Assembly (NCBI GenBank): GCA_020186115.1
Contig: WSYJ01000060.1
Location: 868,001-932,000, forward strand
Length of the DNA stretch: 64,000 nt
Reading direction: 5' to 3'
Source: Histomonas meleagridis
Taxonomy: Eukaryota; Parabasalia; Tritrichomonadida; Dientamoebidae
Made by a program: the position numbers and the translations under genes. The notes beneath the pieces are model-generated. The model was not told the DNA's origin and did no database searches. It saw only the letters and a program-made list of their open reading frames with translations. Of the stretch, positions 56,527-64,000 are shown piece by piece. The first letter of the stretch is position 1, and the number at the start of each line of letters is the position of its first letter.

Positions 56527-58164
56527 ATGACACGTTTCTTCCTCAACACAACACAGAACTTAGTTAGCGATGCAGTTGATGGATTCTTAAGGTACTCTTC
56601 AGCTCCAGTTGCCAAACTTGATGTTGGATCACCAGATATTAACATTGTTGTTCGTCCAGATTGGACAAAAGAAAAATCAAATCATCAAGTTGCTTTAATT
56701 AGTGGAGGAGGTTCTGGACATGAACCAATGCACGCAGGATTTGTTGGTGAAGGTATGCTTACAGCAGCAGTTTGTGGTGGCTTATTTGCATCACCATCAA
56801 TTGATGCTGTTCTTTCTGCAATCTTACATGTTGCTGGTGAAGCTGGTGTTCTTGTTATTGTGAAAGCATACACAGGTGATTGCCTTAACTTTGGTCTTGC
56901 TGTTGAAAAAGCAAAATCTCTCGGAGTCAAAGTCGAAATGGTAATCTTTTCAGACGACATCTCAATACCTGATCATCCACGCCCACGTGGTCTTGCCGGA
57001 ACTATTCTTCTTCATAAAGTCTGTGGATATTATGCCACCAAAGGAAAATCACTTTCTGAAATCAAAGCCATTGCAGAACAAGCCAAGTTACTTATTAGCA
57101 CAATTGGTGTTTCTATCACATCATGTACCACTCCATCATCAGATGGATCAAATCGAGTTGAACCTGGTCATTGTGAAGTTGGTCTTGGCATTCACGGAGA
57201 ACCTGGTGTTGAAACTGTTGACACTCAAAACGCTACAACTCTTGTTAATATGATGGTCAAAAAACTTAGAGAACATAGGAAAGGTCCACTTGCTGCATTC
57301 CTCAACAATCTCGGAGGTGTTTCCAATCTTGAGATGTCCATTATTTGCTCAGCACTCCTTGAAGCAACCAACGTGAACATCCAACTCCTTATCGGCCCAG
57401 CTTCACTTTGCACGTCACTTGACATGAAAGGGTTCTCGATAACGTTCTTCGAATTGAAGGACGAATATTCAGAAGCTTTGTTAGCACCCGTTAACGTTCA
57501 CAGTTGGGTCACCCCTGTTGAGATCCACAAACCTTTAGTGTTCCCAGCACGTAACAATGTTCAACAAATTCCTAACAAGCCATCAAAGAACGAAAAGACA
57601 GAGAAGATACTTAAGATCATTTGTGATTGTTTAATTGAAAATGAAGAAAATCTGAATCATCTTGATTCATTTGTTGGAGATGGTGATACAGGATTTACAT
57701 TTGCAACAGGTGCTCGTCGAATTTTGAGTCAGTTTTCAAATTTGCCATTTAATGAATTACCATTATTATTAATGAGTGTTTCTGATATATTAAGCAAATC
57801 AATGGGAGGCTCATCTGGAGTTTTGTTGTCAATATTAACAATGCAAGCAGCAACCTCATTACGTGAAGGAAAATCATTTTCTGAAGCATTGATTTCAGGT
57901 GTCAACAAAATGATGGAACTTGGCGGAGCTAAGCCTGGAATGAGGACAATGATTGATGCGTTGTTGCCTGCTGTCGAATCATTAAAGGATGGCGTCGCAA
58001 AAGCTGCCGAAGCTGCCGAAAAAGGCGCTGAAGCTACTAAGACAATGCTTAAGGCAGGCGCTGGAAGGTCTTCGTACCTAAATGCCGACTCATTAAAGAA
58101 TCATGTTGACCCCGGAGCATCAGCTGTTGCTTTAGCATTCCGCGCTCTTGCCGAGAAACTTTAA
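56527..58164 (+). CDS. Dihydroxyacetone kinase (DhaK-DhaL fusion)
   Basis: 545 residues. The DhaK part (about 5-330) has SGGGSGHEP (59-67), AYTGDCLNFGLA, PRGLAGTILLHKVCG and the substrate-binding His in GLGIHGEPG (His223), which forms a hemiaminal with dihydroxyacetone. The DhaL part (about 355-545) has SFVGDGDTGFTFATGA (the metal- and ATP-binding GDGDTG), KSMGGSSGVLLSILTMQAA and KPGMRTMIDALLPA. Together they make an ATP-dependent enzyme phosphorylating dihydroxyacetone or glyceraldehyde, feeding glycolysis. All key motifs are kept except that GDGDHG reads GDGDTG. The 3' part is rich in GCT and GCC codons. Confidence 0.93.
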   Translation: MTRFFLNTTQNLVSDAVDGFLRYSSAPVAKLDVGSPDINIVVRPDWTKEKSNHQVALISGGGSGHEPMHAGFVGEGMLTAAVCGGLFASPSIDAVLSAILHVAGEAGVLVIVKAYTGDCLNFGLAVEKAKSLGVKVEMVIFSDDISIPDHPRPRGLAGTILLHKVCGYYATKGKSLSEIKAIAEQAKLLISTIGVSITSCTTPSSDGSNRVEPGHCEVGLGIHGEPGVETVDTQNATTLVNMMVKKLREHRKGPLAAFLNNLGGVSNLEMSIICSALLEATNVNIQLLIGPASLCTSLDMKGFSITFFELKDEYSEALLAPVNVHSWVTPVEIHKPLVFPARNNVQQIPNKPSKNEKTEKILKIICDCLIENEENLNHLDSFVGDGDTGFTFATGARRILSQFSNLPFNELPLLLMSVSDILSKSMGGSSGVLLSILTMQAATSLREGKSFSEALISGVNKMMELGGAKPGMRTMIDALLPAVESLKDGVAKAAEAAEKGAEATKTMLKAGAGRSSYLNADSLKNHVDPGASAVALAFRALAEKL

Positions 58165-58361
58165 GTATCAAGAATTTGGATGTTTTTTGTTGTTGTCGTT
58201 GAACAATTTGATGTTAAACATCCATTATTTTAACGGATTTTGGAATTTTTTTGTTCGTGTTTTGTATGTGTAAAGTATTTAAAAATTAGTGTTTGTGCTC
58301 AAATTTGTTATCGGTTATTCAATTTTCTGCTGCATAAACGTTTAAAATTTACCACCTAAAA

Positions 58362-59114
58362 ATGAATAAAGACGAAAATTCTAATAATGGAGTTCTAACT
58401 AAACATATGATTTTTGCAAAAACAAGAGCTAATTCATTAACAGATGTTAAAGTTTTGACAATTTGGGGATATGATATAACAGATATTTCAATTCTTCAAT
58501 ATATGCCAAACGTTGAAACAGTATCACTGCCTATGAATAAGATACGTAACTTGGATGCCTTTCAATATTGCCATAAAATCAGAGAAATTTCACTTAGAAA
58601 AAATCTTATTTCAGATTTCGAAGAACTTAGATATTTATGTAACCTGCCTAGATTAGAAAAGCTTTGGCTTTCAGATAACCCGATTGCATCACAAAAAAAT
58701 TATAGGGAACAAGTTATTTCAATTCTTCCACAACTTAAAGTTTTGGATGAAATACCTGTAAACTATCAGAGCCCAAGTAATAAAACAGCGAGGAGGATTC
58801 CAAAAATCAATGCACCACCAAGTTTTGCAGAACCAGTTCATATGAATAATATTTCATCAGAAATCAAAACACAGAATCGATCTTTTAGTGACGACGAAGA
58901 ATGGCCTACAGAACAGCAACAGATTCCTAGTAATACGCGTTTCTTACGTAGAGAACCCGAACCAAGTCCACAAATCAAAAATGTTCCTCATCAATATCCC
59001 AGCCAACCAAACTCAGATGAAGGACCATTAACTGCGGTTTTGGCTTTATTGCCTTATCTTACACCTGAATCTCTTTCTATTGTACTTGAAGCAATCAGAG
59101 ATCTTTCAAAGTAA
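58362..59114 (+). CDS. CFAP410: CFAP410 (C21orf2), LRR ciliary base protein
   Basis: 250 residues against 256 in human. The N-terminal LRR domain (about 10-150) aligns with the human protein: LTKHMIFAKTRANSLTDVKVLTIWGYDITDISILQYMPNVETVSLPMNKI, ISLRKNLISDFEELRYLCNLPRLEKLWLSDNPI. A disordered Pro/Ser/Gln linker follows. The C-terminal helix GPLTAVLALLPYLTPESLSIVLEAI matches the coiled-coil oligomerisation helix ([21 protein letters not shown]). It acts at the ciliary base in human, near the NEK1 kinase. A NEK kinase gene lies in the same window, without proof of a link. Confidence 0.93.
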   Translation: MNKDENSNNGVLTKHMIFAKTRANSLTDVKVLTIWGYDITDISILQYMPNVETVSLPMNKIRNLDAFQYCHKIREISLRKNLISDFEELRYLCNLPRLEKLWLSDNPIASQKNYREQVISILPQLKVLDEIPVNYQSPSNKTARRIPKINAPPSFAEPVHMNNISSEIKTQNRSFSDDEEWPTEQQQIPSNTRFLRREPEPSPQIKNVPHQYPSQPNSDEGPLTAVLALLPYLTPESLSIVLEAIRDLSK

Positions 59115-59393
59115 ATGAATTTAATATAATATTTTTTATGTAAATATTTATTTAATTTCCAGAAATACTGTTTTAATTAAAGCTCATGAAGTTCTAAATT
59201 GCTTATTATCTATGATAATTTATTTCAAATGTATTTGGATTCCAAATAAAAACTTGAAAAATTTGGTCTAATAAAATTTTCTTTCTCTATGTAGACAGAT
59301 TTATATTTATATTCTTTTGAATAAATATAAATAAAAAACAATCAAAATTTCCATAGAAAGTTTACGGGTTTTGACTTGGAAAATTTCAAAAAC

Positions 59394-60518
59394 ATGAATA
59401 ACTCAAATGATAGAATTCGTTTGATCGATAAAATTGCTACAATAATTATAGGAATCTTAACAAATGCTCCATATGTTATTGGATATTCATCTGCAGAAAG
59501 AATTGTAAAAAATTATCAATCTGAAACATCTCTTGGAATTGTTTTGTTTGCAAATACTTTTTGTGGTATTGTTTCAAGATACCTCAATAATTTACTCGTT
59601 TCTTTTGATATTAAACATGAATATTCATTCATAATGAATGCAACCATTATGACAACAGGTTTTTTGGTTAGTGCATTGTCCAAAAATTTCTGGCTTACAT
59701 GTTTTGGAATTTTTTGCATTGGTTTTTCTTCATATCTTGGCGAATCAATTATTTTATGTTTCATTACATCAAGAAAAAAACAAGATTTATTAAAAAGTTG
59801 GGGAATTGGAACTGGATTAGCTGGAATATTTGGAGCTAGTTATTCTTTAATATGCTCAAAATATGATGTTTCAATATTTTATTCTTTCCTATGTGTCATT
59901 CCATTAATTATTGTTTATGTTCTTCTTTTTTTCTGTGTTTTAATAAGGTCCCCTTTCGATGATAAAGAATTGTTTAAAAAAGAAGAAAGATATTCAAATG
60001 AGCCTGAAAGATTTTGTAACTTTTCATATTTACATGGTTCATGGGGAAAAATTATGAATTGCGGATTTGTATACTTTCTTGAATATGTTATTCAAGGGGC
60101 TTTTGTACATAATTGTCTTGATAAAAACCAAAAGAAAAAGTATAACTCATTCTTTCAATTACTTATATTAATATATCAATTTGGTGTTTTAATTTCTAGA
60201 TCATCTTTAATTTTCTTTACTTTTCCATGGGTTGAAATATTGACAATCACCCAAGCATGTTTCTTTGCATTATTTGGTATTAATGCATATTATCATTTCT
60301 TGGGTATTGAAGGATCATCAGCTATAATATTTTTTGTAGGATTATGCGGTGGATGTTCATACGTAAATGTTTATCATTTAATAATGAATGATGATATTTT
60401 GACTGTAAAAGAAAAGGAAATGGTCGCAAGTTGGAATTCCTTCATTATTGCAATAGCAATTGTTTTATCTTCAATCTTTACTTACATTGCAGAGAAAACA
60501 TTTTTAAATCCATCATAA
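59394..60518 (+). CDS. CLN3: CLN3 (battenin)-family lysosomal membrane protein
   Basis: 374 residues from the ATG at 59394 (the frame's opening TTG at 59376 is not used). About 11 membrane helices are visible. Family signatures are ILTNAPYVIGYSSAE near the N terminus, SSYLGESIILCFI (like LGESTFLSF), KSWGIGTGLAGIFGASY (like SSGTGGAG), GFVYFLEYVIQGAF (like FAEYFINQG), LIYQFGVLISRSSL (like YQAGVFASRSSL) and FVGLCGGCSYVNVYHLI (like LLGGAAYVNTFHNI). CLN3 is needed for lysosomal glycerophosphodiester export. It is shorter than the 438-residue human protein but covers the whole helix set. Confidence 0.92.
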   Translation: MNNSNDRIRLIDKIATIIIGILTNAPYVIGYSSAERIVKNYQSETSLGIVLFANTFCGIVSRYLNNLLVSFDIKHEYSFIMNATIMTTGFLVSALSKNFWLTCFGIFCIGFSSYLGESIILCFITSRKKQDLLKSWGIGTGLAGIFGASYSLICSKYDVSIFYSFLCVIPLIIVYVLLFFCVLIRSPFDDKELFKKEERYSNEPERFCNFSYLHGSWGKIMNCGFVYFLEYVIQGAFVHNCLDKNQKKKYNSFFQLLILIYQFGVLISRSSLIFFTFPWVEILTITQACFFALFGINAYYHFLGIEGSSAIIFFVGLCGGCSYVNVYHLIMNDDILTVKEKEMVASWNSFIIAIAIVLSSIFTYIAEKTFLNPS

Positions 60519-60848
60519 ATACTTAAATAAATAATTAACTTTCAAATACTATAACTAATCGCCATATTTTAATTTATATATAAATAACAACTTTTATGGA
60601 ATATTAACCATTTTTGATCACATTTTTTTCAATAAGATTTAAATATGATGACTCAACATTCATAACACTTAATACAAATAGAGTATGATGAAAAATAATA
60701 TTCATTTGATTCATACACACATTTCTTTGTTTTTTTCCTTTTTAATATTTTTAATTTATATTTGTTTAAATATTTCTTGGGGAAAAAAATACAAATTAAA
60801 TAAAATGTTTTATTATTATTTTGTTTATAATACATATAACAAATTTCT
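60519..60848. other. Intergenic stretch between convergent genes
   Basis: 330 bp with short unsupported frames on both strands. Confidence 0.5.
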
Positions 60849-62960
60849 TTATTTACTTTTCCTTGTTATTCTTTTACTGTTTTGCGAACACGATTTTATG
60901 TAATAATCGGCTTTATAACTTTCTCCCGAATCATTTACTTTCACCTTTTGCGAATGCGACTGATTATATTTCTTCGTGAAACTACTTTTCGCTTGTGAAG
61001 AAACTTCAGGAAAAGAGTTAATGCCGAAGTCTACGACAGTTCGCAAGTTTTCCATGTCGTCCTTCGACAGTTCCATTTGAGTCAACAATTCCATTAATTC
61101 GTTTTCTTTCTTTTCGCTTAATAATGTGTAAAATTTCATTGTTATTAGCTCAGCAAATGAATCCCGAAATACTCCTCTTGGTAATGATGCACTTCGTGAT
61201 GATCGCAATGATGCTTCAGAGATAAATCTTTCCATCTTCTTTTGTTGTGTTTGCTTGGATAACATCTCTGGGAAATGGGAATAAACTTTAACCCGTAAAA
61301 CATTCTTGGATACAGTGGTTGGATAAACACATGACATGACGCCCCTAAACGGTAACAGTTCCCAGTTGCCACTTTCGTGAATAAAGTTCTGAATTTCATT
61401 GCCATATGCCATCGAATCTAAGGCCTCCCAATACTCATGAAAATTGCCATTACAATACATGTACTCATGCGTTAATACAGGCATCATGTCATAGTCGACA
61501 AAGAAGCAGTCATATTTTTGATCAAACGTTGACTGTGGATTAAATAATGTTGAAATACACTTAAATGGATCATTGTGGGTGAGATCTTTTTCACTCGCAT
61601 TCTGAATGCCATTGGCCCAGAGTTGTAAATTATTAATAGTGGATCGGATGTCGCCATTTGTAATTTTTGTGATTGCAATGTATTGACGACGATCAAGAGT
61701 AATTCCTTCTTGCTTACAAATTGCAAGAAGACGTTTTGCAACTTCGATTTGAGTGGGTGGATCAAATGGAATATCAATAACTAACTTATTGATGCTTTGA
61801 AGTTTGTCACAATTGCGATCATTGCAAATACATATAATGGGGATCTTAGTTTTGGAAATAAATTTGGCTAGAGCTTGAACACCACCGCGATCTCCAGATG
61901 ACATTCCGTCAATTTCATCGAAAATAATGGCGCTGCGAACATTGGAAGGTATAAGTGTTTTATATTTGATGAGGGTTTGGTTAGAAGTGACATCGGAAGC
62001 TAGTTTTTCAATGATCGATTTATTTCGTGCATCACTAGCATTATACTCAATGACATTATAGTTAGCTTGAGTAGCTGCAAGGTAAGCTGCAGATGATTTT
62101 CCAATACCAGGAGGACCAGATATGAGAACAGCCTTTTTAGTTTGCCTATCAAAACTACCTATCCATTCTCTAAGTTTTTTGATTCCAGCTTCATTGCCAA
62201 CAAGATCAGAAAATGACTTTGGACGATATTTTTCTGTAAATAAACTGTATTTTGAATCTTCGTTTTCAGAAAGTTCTTCGGGTGGTGGAGGTCCTACTGG
62301 TGTGGGAGTGGTTTTTCTTATTTCTTTTGGTTTTGTCTCTGTTTCTTGAGGTTTTGGCTTTTCGTTTTCTGTTTTTTGTTTGGCTTTTTTCTTTGGTTTA
62401 CTAGCCGGTTTCCCATTCAATAATTGAAGTAAATCAACCGCTTGTTTTACGGTTTTTTTTGGAGGGGGTTCATTGGTTGTTTCAGAAGGTTCGGGAATTG
62501 GTTTTTTGGTTACGTTGGATTGCCGAATGATGTAAAAAAGACCATTTTCATCAATGATTGTTATTCCTTTTTCTTTTGCTTGATTATATTTTTCTTCATT
62601 TACATCTGATACTCCACGAATCAAAACATCAGTATTTGCATTTATGGATGGCCTTAGCCTTCCTCCGTATTTTTCAATTAAAGCACGAAGATCACCTCTT
62701 TTCAATGATCGCATTGTTCCTGTTGCAGAAAAACAAAGTCCTTGAAGACAATGTTCAGCTCCACTTGGAACTGGAACCTGCTGGTATAGAGGTGGAGCAT
62801 CTGTATGTGAATTTTTGGACTTGTCAATAAATGAGAAATTTTTTGAAGGATTTGGAATATTTGGTGGTAGAAGTACTTTTCCAATATTTTCAACCTTAGG
62901 TCTTTTTATGTTTTCATGATTGGGGTTAGATTCAATTCCAAAAGGGGACTGCTCAGTCAT
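60849..62960 (-). CDS. RFC1: Replication factor C subunit 1 (large clamp-loader subunit)
   Basis: 703 residues, shorter than the 861 residues of yeast Rfc1. The BRCT domain is at about 68-150 (LQGLCFSATGTMRSLKRGDLRALIEKYGGRL). A Lys/Pro-rich linker follows. The AAA+ module opens with LFTEKYRPKSFSDLVGNEAGIKKLREWI, then Walker A GPPGIGKSS (282-290), the NASDARNK motif, Walker B FDEIDGM (347-353) and CICNDRN sensor 1. The RFC1-specific C-terminal domain has HEYMYCNGNFHEYWEALDSMAYGNEIQ. With RFC2-5 it loads the PCNA clamp on DNA. CGACCGTTA (62985-62993) reads TAACGGTCG on the coding strand, 24 bp upstream of the start. Confidence 0.93.
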   Translation of the reverse strand: MTEQSPFGIESNPNHENIKRPKVENIGKVLLPPNIPNPSKNFSFIDKSKNSHTDAPPLYQQVPVPSGAEHCLQGLCFSATGTMRSLKRGDLRALIEKYGGRLRPSINANTDVLIRGVSDVNEEKYNQAKEKGITIIDENGLFYIIRQSNVTKKPIPEPSETTNEPPPKKTVKQAVDLLQLLNGKPASKPKKKAKQKTENEKPKPQETETKPKEIRKTTPTPVGPPPPEELSENEDSKYSLFTEKYRPKSFSDLVGNEAGIKKLREWIGSFDRQTKKAVLISGPPGIGKSSAAYLAATQANYNVIEYNASDARNKSIIEKLASDVTSNQTLIKYKTLIPSNVRSAIIFDEIDGMSSGDRGGVQALAKFISKTKIPIICICNDRNCDKLQSINKLVIDIPFDPPTQIEVAKRLLAICKQEGITLDRRQYIAITKITNGDIRSTINNLQLWANGIQNASEKDLTHNDPFKCISTLFNPQSTFDQKYDCFFVDYDMMPVLTHEYMYCNGNFHEYWEALDSMAYGNEIQNFIHESGNWELLPFRGVMSCVYPTTVSKNVLRVKVYSHFPEMLSKQTQQKKMERFISEASLRSSRSASLPRGVFRDSFAELITMKFYTLLSEKKENELMELLTQMELSKDDMENLRTVVDFGINSFPEVSSQAKSSFTKKYNQSHSQKVKVNDSGESYKADYYIKSCSQNSKRITRKSK

Positions 62961-62984
62961 GGAATTGGCTTACCAAGATGGAAG

Positions 62985-62993
62985 CGACCGTTA
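62985..62993 (-). promoter_or_regulatory. M3-like motif of RFC1
   Basis: TAACGGTCG on the coding strand, 24 bp before the ATG. Confidence 0.5.
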
Positions 62994-63163
62994 TCAATTT
63001 GCATGATTTAAAAAAGCATTAAAATAAATAAAAACAAAAATATCAAAAAAGAAAATTTTGAAGCATTTTGATGGATATTTTAAATCATAAATCATATTTA
63101 ATTAATTTTAATTTGATATGGAAAAAATTTAGAATGTTTTAACATGTCGGTTTAAAATTTATT

Positions 63164-63237
63164 TAACGGTTTTAAGAACGATAGAATTTTCTCTGACACT
63201 GAATCCTGGGAAAACCGATAGATAAAACCCTATCGTT
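63164..63237. other. M3-like site followed by an inverted repeat
   Basis: TAACGGT (63164-63170) is followed by AACGATAG (63177-63184) and its perfect inverse CTATCGTT (63230-63237). There is no coding frame in this part; a small RNA is possible but unsupported. Nothing else was recognised in 62994-63390. Confidence 0.4.
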
Positions 63238-63390
63238 ATTTTGAAAGTTCAAACTATTGAGCTTTTTTGTAGTGAGCTTTTCGTAAAGAATTACTTCATA
63301 TTTTGATTGTGTTAATAGTTGTGGTACGCTAATTTTTTGAAGCATTGTATTTAAAACAATAAATTATATACAAAGTGATTCATCTCAAAT

Positions 63391-64000
63391 ACATTTTTAC
63401 TTTCTTCTTTTGTGACGTTTTTCTTCATCAGTTATCCAATGTTTTAACATTTGAACAATTTCGATATAACCTTTTTCAAATGCTAATATAAGTGCTGTCT
63501 CAAATAATTTATATAATTTCCAAATATTATTTTGAAATATCAAATTATTCAAAAAAATAATAAATAAAACGAACAAATATTATTATAATTAACATCAATT
63601 CCTTTTTGTTCAAGAAGTAATTTAACTATTTCCTTGTGAACTTTCTTGCATGCAATCATAAGTGGAGTATAAAACAAAACAAACAAATTCAGATTTATGA
63701 AAATGAATATCAAATTGTTACAGCAAACAGAAATATATAGAAATAAACATAAAATTATGAAAACAAAAGCTAAAATATTAAAATAAATATCAAATCATTA
63801 AAATAAAAATAAAATTATTAAAATAAATGTTAAACGAATTAAACAAATCTTATGTTACAATAATAAACATAAATATTTATATATAAATATTATATGCATT
63901 GACATTAATTCCTTTTTGCTTAAGAAGTAGCTTAACAACTTCAATCTGACCTTTCTTAGTTGCATACCAAAGTGGTGTTTTAAATTTTTCAAATATTTTT
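63391..64000 (-). pseudogene. Ankyrin gene 3' end with spacer-interrupted units, partial
   Basis: On the minus strand three ankyrin units are visible. The last (about 63395-63498, TALILAFEKGYIEIVQMLKHWITDEEKRHKRRK) ends in a stop. The middle one (63582-63668, 87 nt) and one near the edge (63892-63978, 87 nt; TPLWYATKKGQIEVVKLLL) precede it. They are separated by spacers of 83 nt (63499-63581, ending ACAG) and 223 nt (63669-63891). All units are open. The rest of the gene lies outside the window. As at 25.9 kb, it is either a relic or a gene whose spacers are removed from RNA. Confidence 0.75.

Noticed and set aside
1..64000. Canonical trichomonad introns (GTATGT...ACTAACACACAG or the short class)
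   Set aside because: No acceptor of this form was seen on either strand while reading; the ankyrin spacers share only ACAG.
1..64000. tRNA, 5S or snRNA genes
   Set aside because: No convincing B-box, snRNA or 5S motif was recognised by eye in the gaps; a covariance-model search would be decisive.
1..64000. Transposons, Mavericks or viral genes
   Set aside because: No transposase, integrase, polymerase or capsid frame and no long terminal inverted repeats were seen.

Overview
The window looks like nuclear DNA of a parabasalid protist, most like Trichomonas. It is AT-rich, its genes are compact and apparently intronless, and they lie on both strands. It carries BspA-like leucine-rich-repeat surface proteins and ankyrin/DUF3447 genes and relics. 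Many starts have an M3-like (R)ACGG(Y) motif, and some have an M5-like CCTTT motif; both are core-promoter elements described for Trichomonas vaginalis. No organelle, viral, CRISPR or intact transposon signal was seen. The species is an inference, not proven.

Layout. 1-5 kb: end of one BspA-like gene, a small membrane protein, a complete BspA-like gene with an internal perfect duplication, and an ankyrin relic. 5-16 kb: eL8, a NEK kinase, a bacterial-type aminotransferase, a decayed metallophosphoesterase, a possible Nup88-like protein, a Sen15-like protein, a two-RRM protein and P1. 16-27 kb: AP-4 mu, an HP1-like protein head-to-head with TBP, a PPP phosphatase, a RasGAP-domain protein, and an ankyrin gene followed by a 170-bp tandem array. 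27-42 kb: Rab, a GBP-like protein without its G domain, enkurin, a Siw14-like pseudophosphatase, an ankyrin relic, CFAP45, SF3B6, a PSI-type membrane protein, a GPN GTPase and a cyclic-nucleotide-domain protein. 42-64 kb: ankyrin relics, a frameshifted BspA gene, a VPS9-domain protein, IFT56, a CDK with an altered DFG motif, a hairpin array, eIF2B-beta, a broken vWA gene, dihydroxyacetone kinase, CFAP410, CLN3, RFC1 and more ankyrin units.

The genes do not form operons. Several close divergent pairs probably share promoters: 5126-5608 with eL8, HP1-like with TBP, enkurin with the phosphatase, CFAP45 with SF3B6, and 41066-41332 with the CNB protein. By function they fall into flagellar (IFT56, CFAP45, CFAP410, enkurin), endomembrane (Rab, RasGAP, VPS9, AP-4, CLN3), gene expression (TBP, HP1-like, SF3B6, eIF2B, GPN, ribosomal proteins), replication (RFC1) and cell-surface groups.

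The strongest unexplained signal is in the ankyrin loci. Tandem 87-nt ankyrin units are separated by a conserved AT-rich spacer that always enters the repeat at the same position. Its lengths are 43, 83 or 123 nt at four loci (one further spacer is 223 nt), and it almost always ends in ACAG. Other notable signals are a hairpin array after the CDK gene, a rare GGGCACCC promoter-type motif, and several enzymes with altered catalytic residues.
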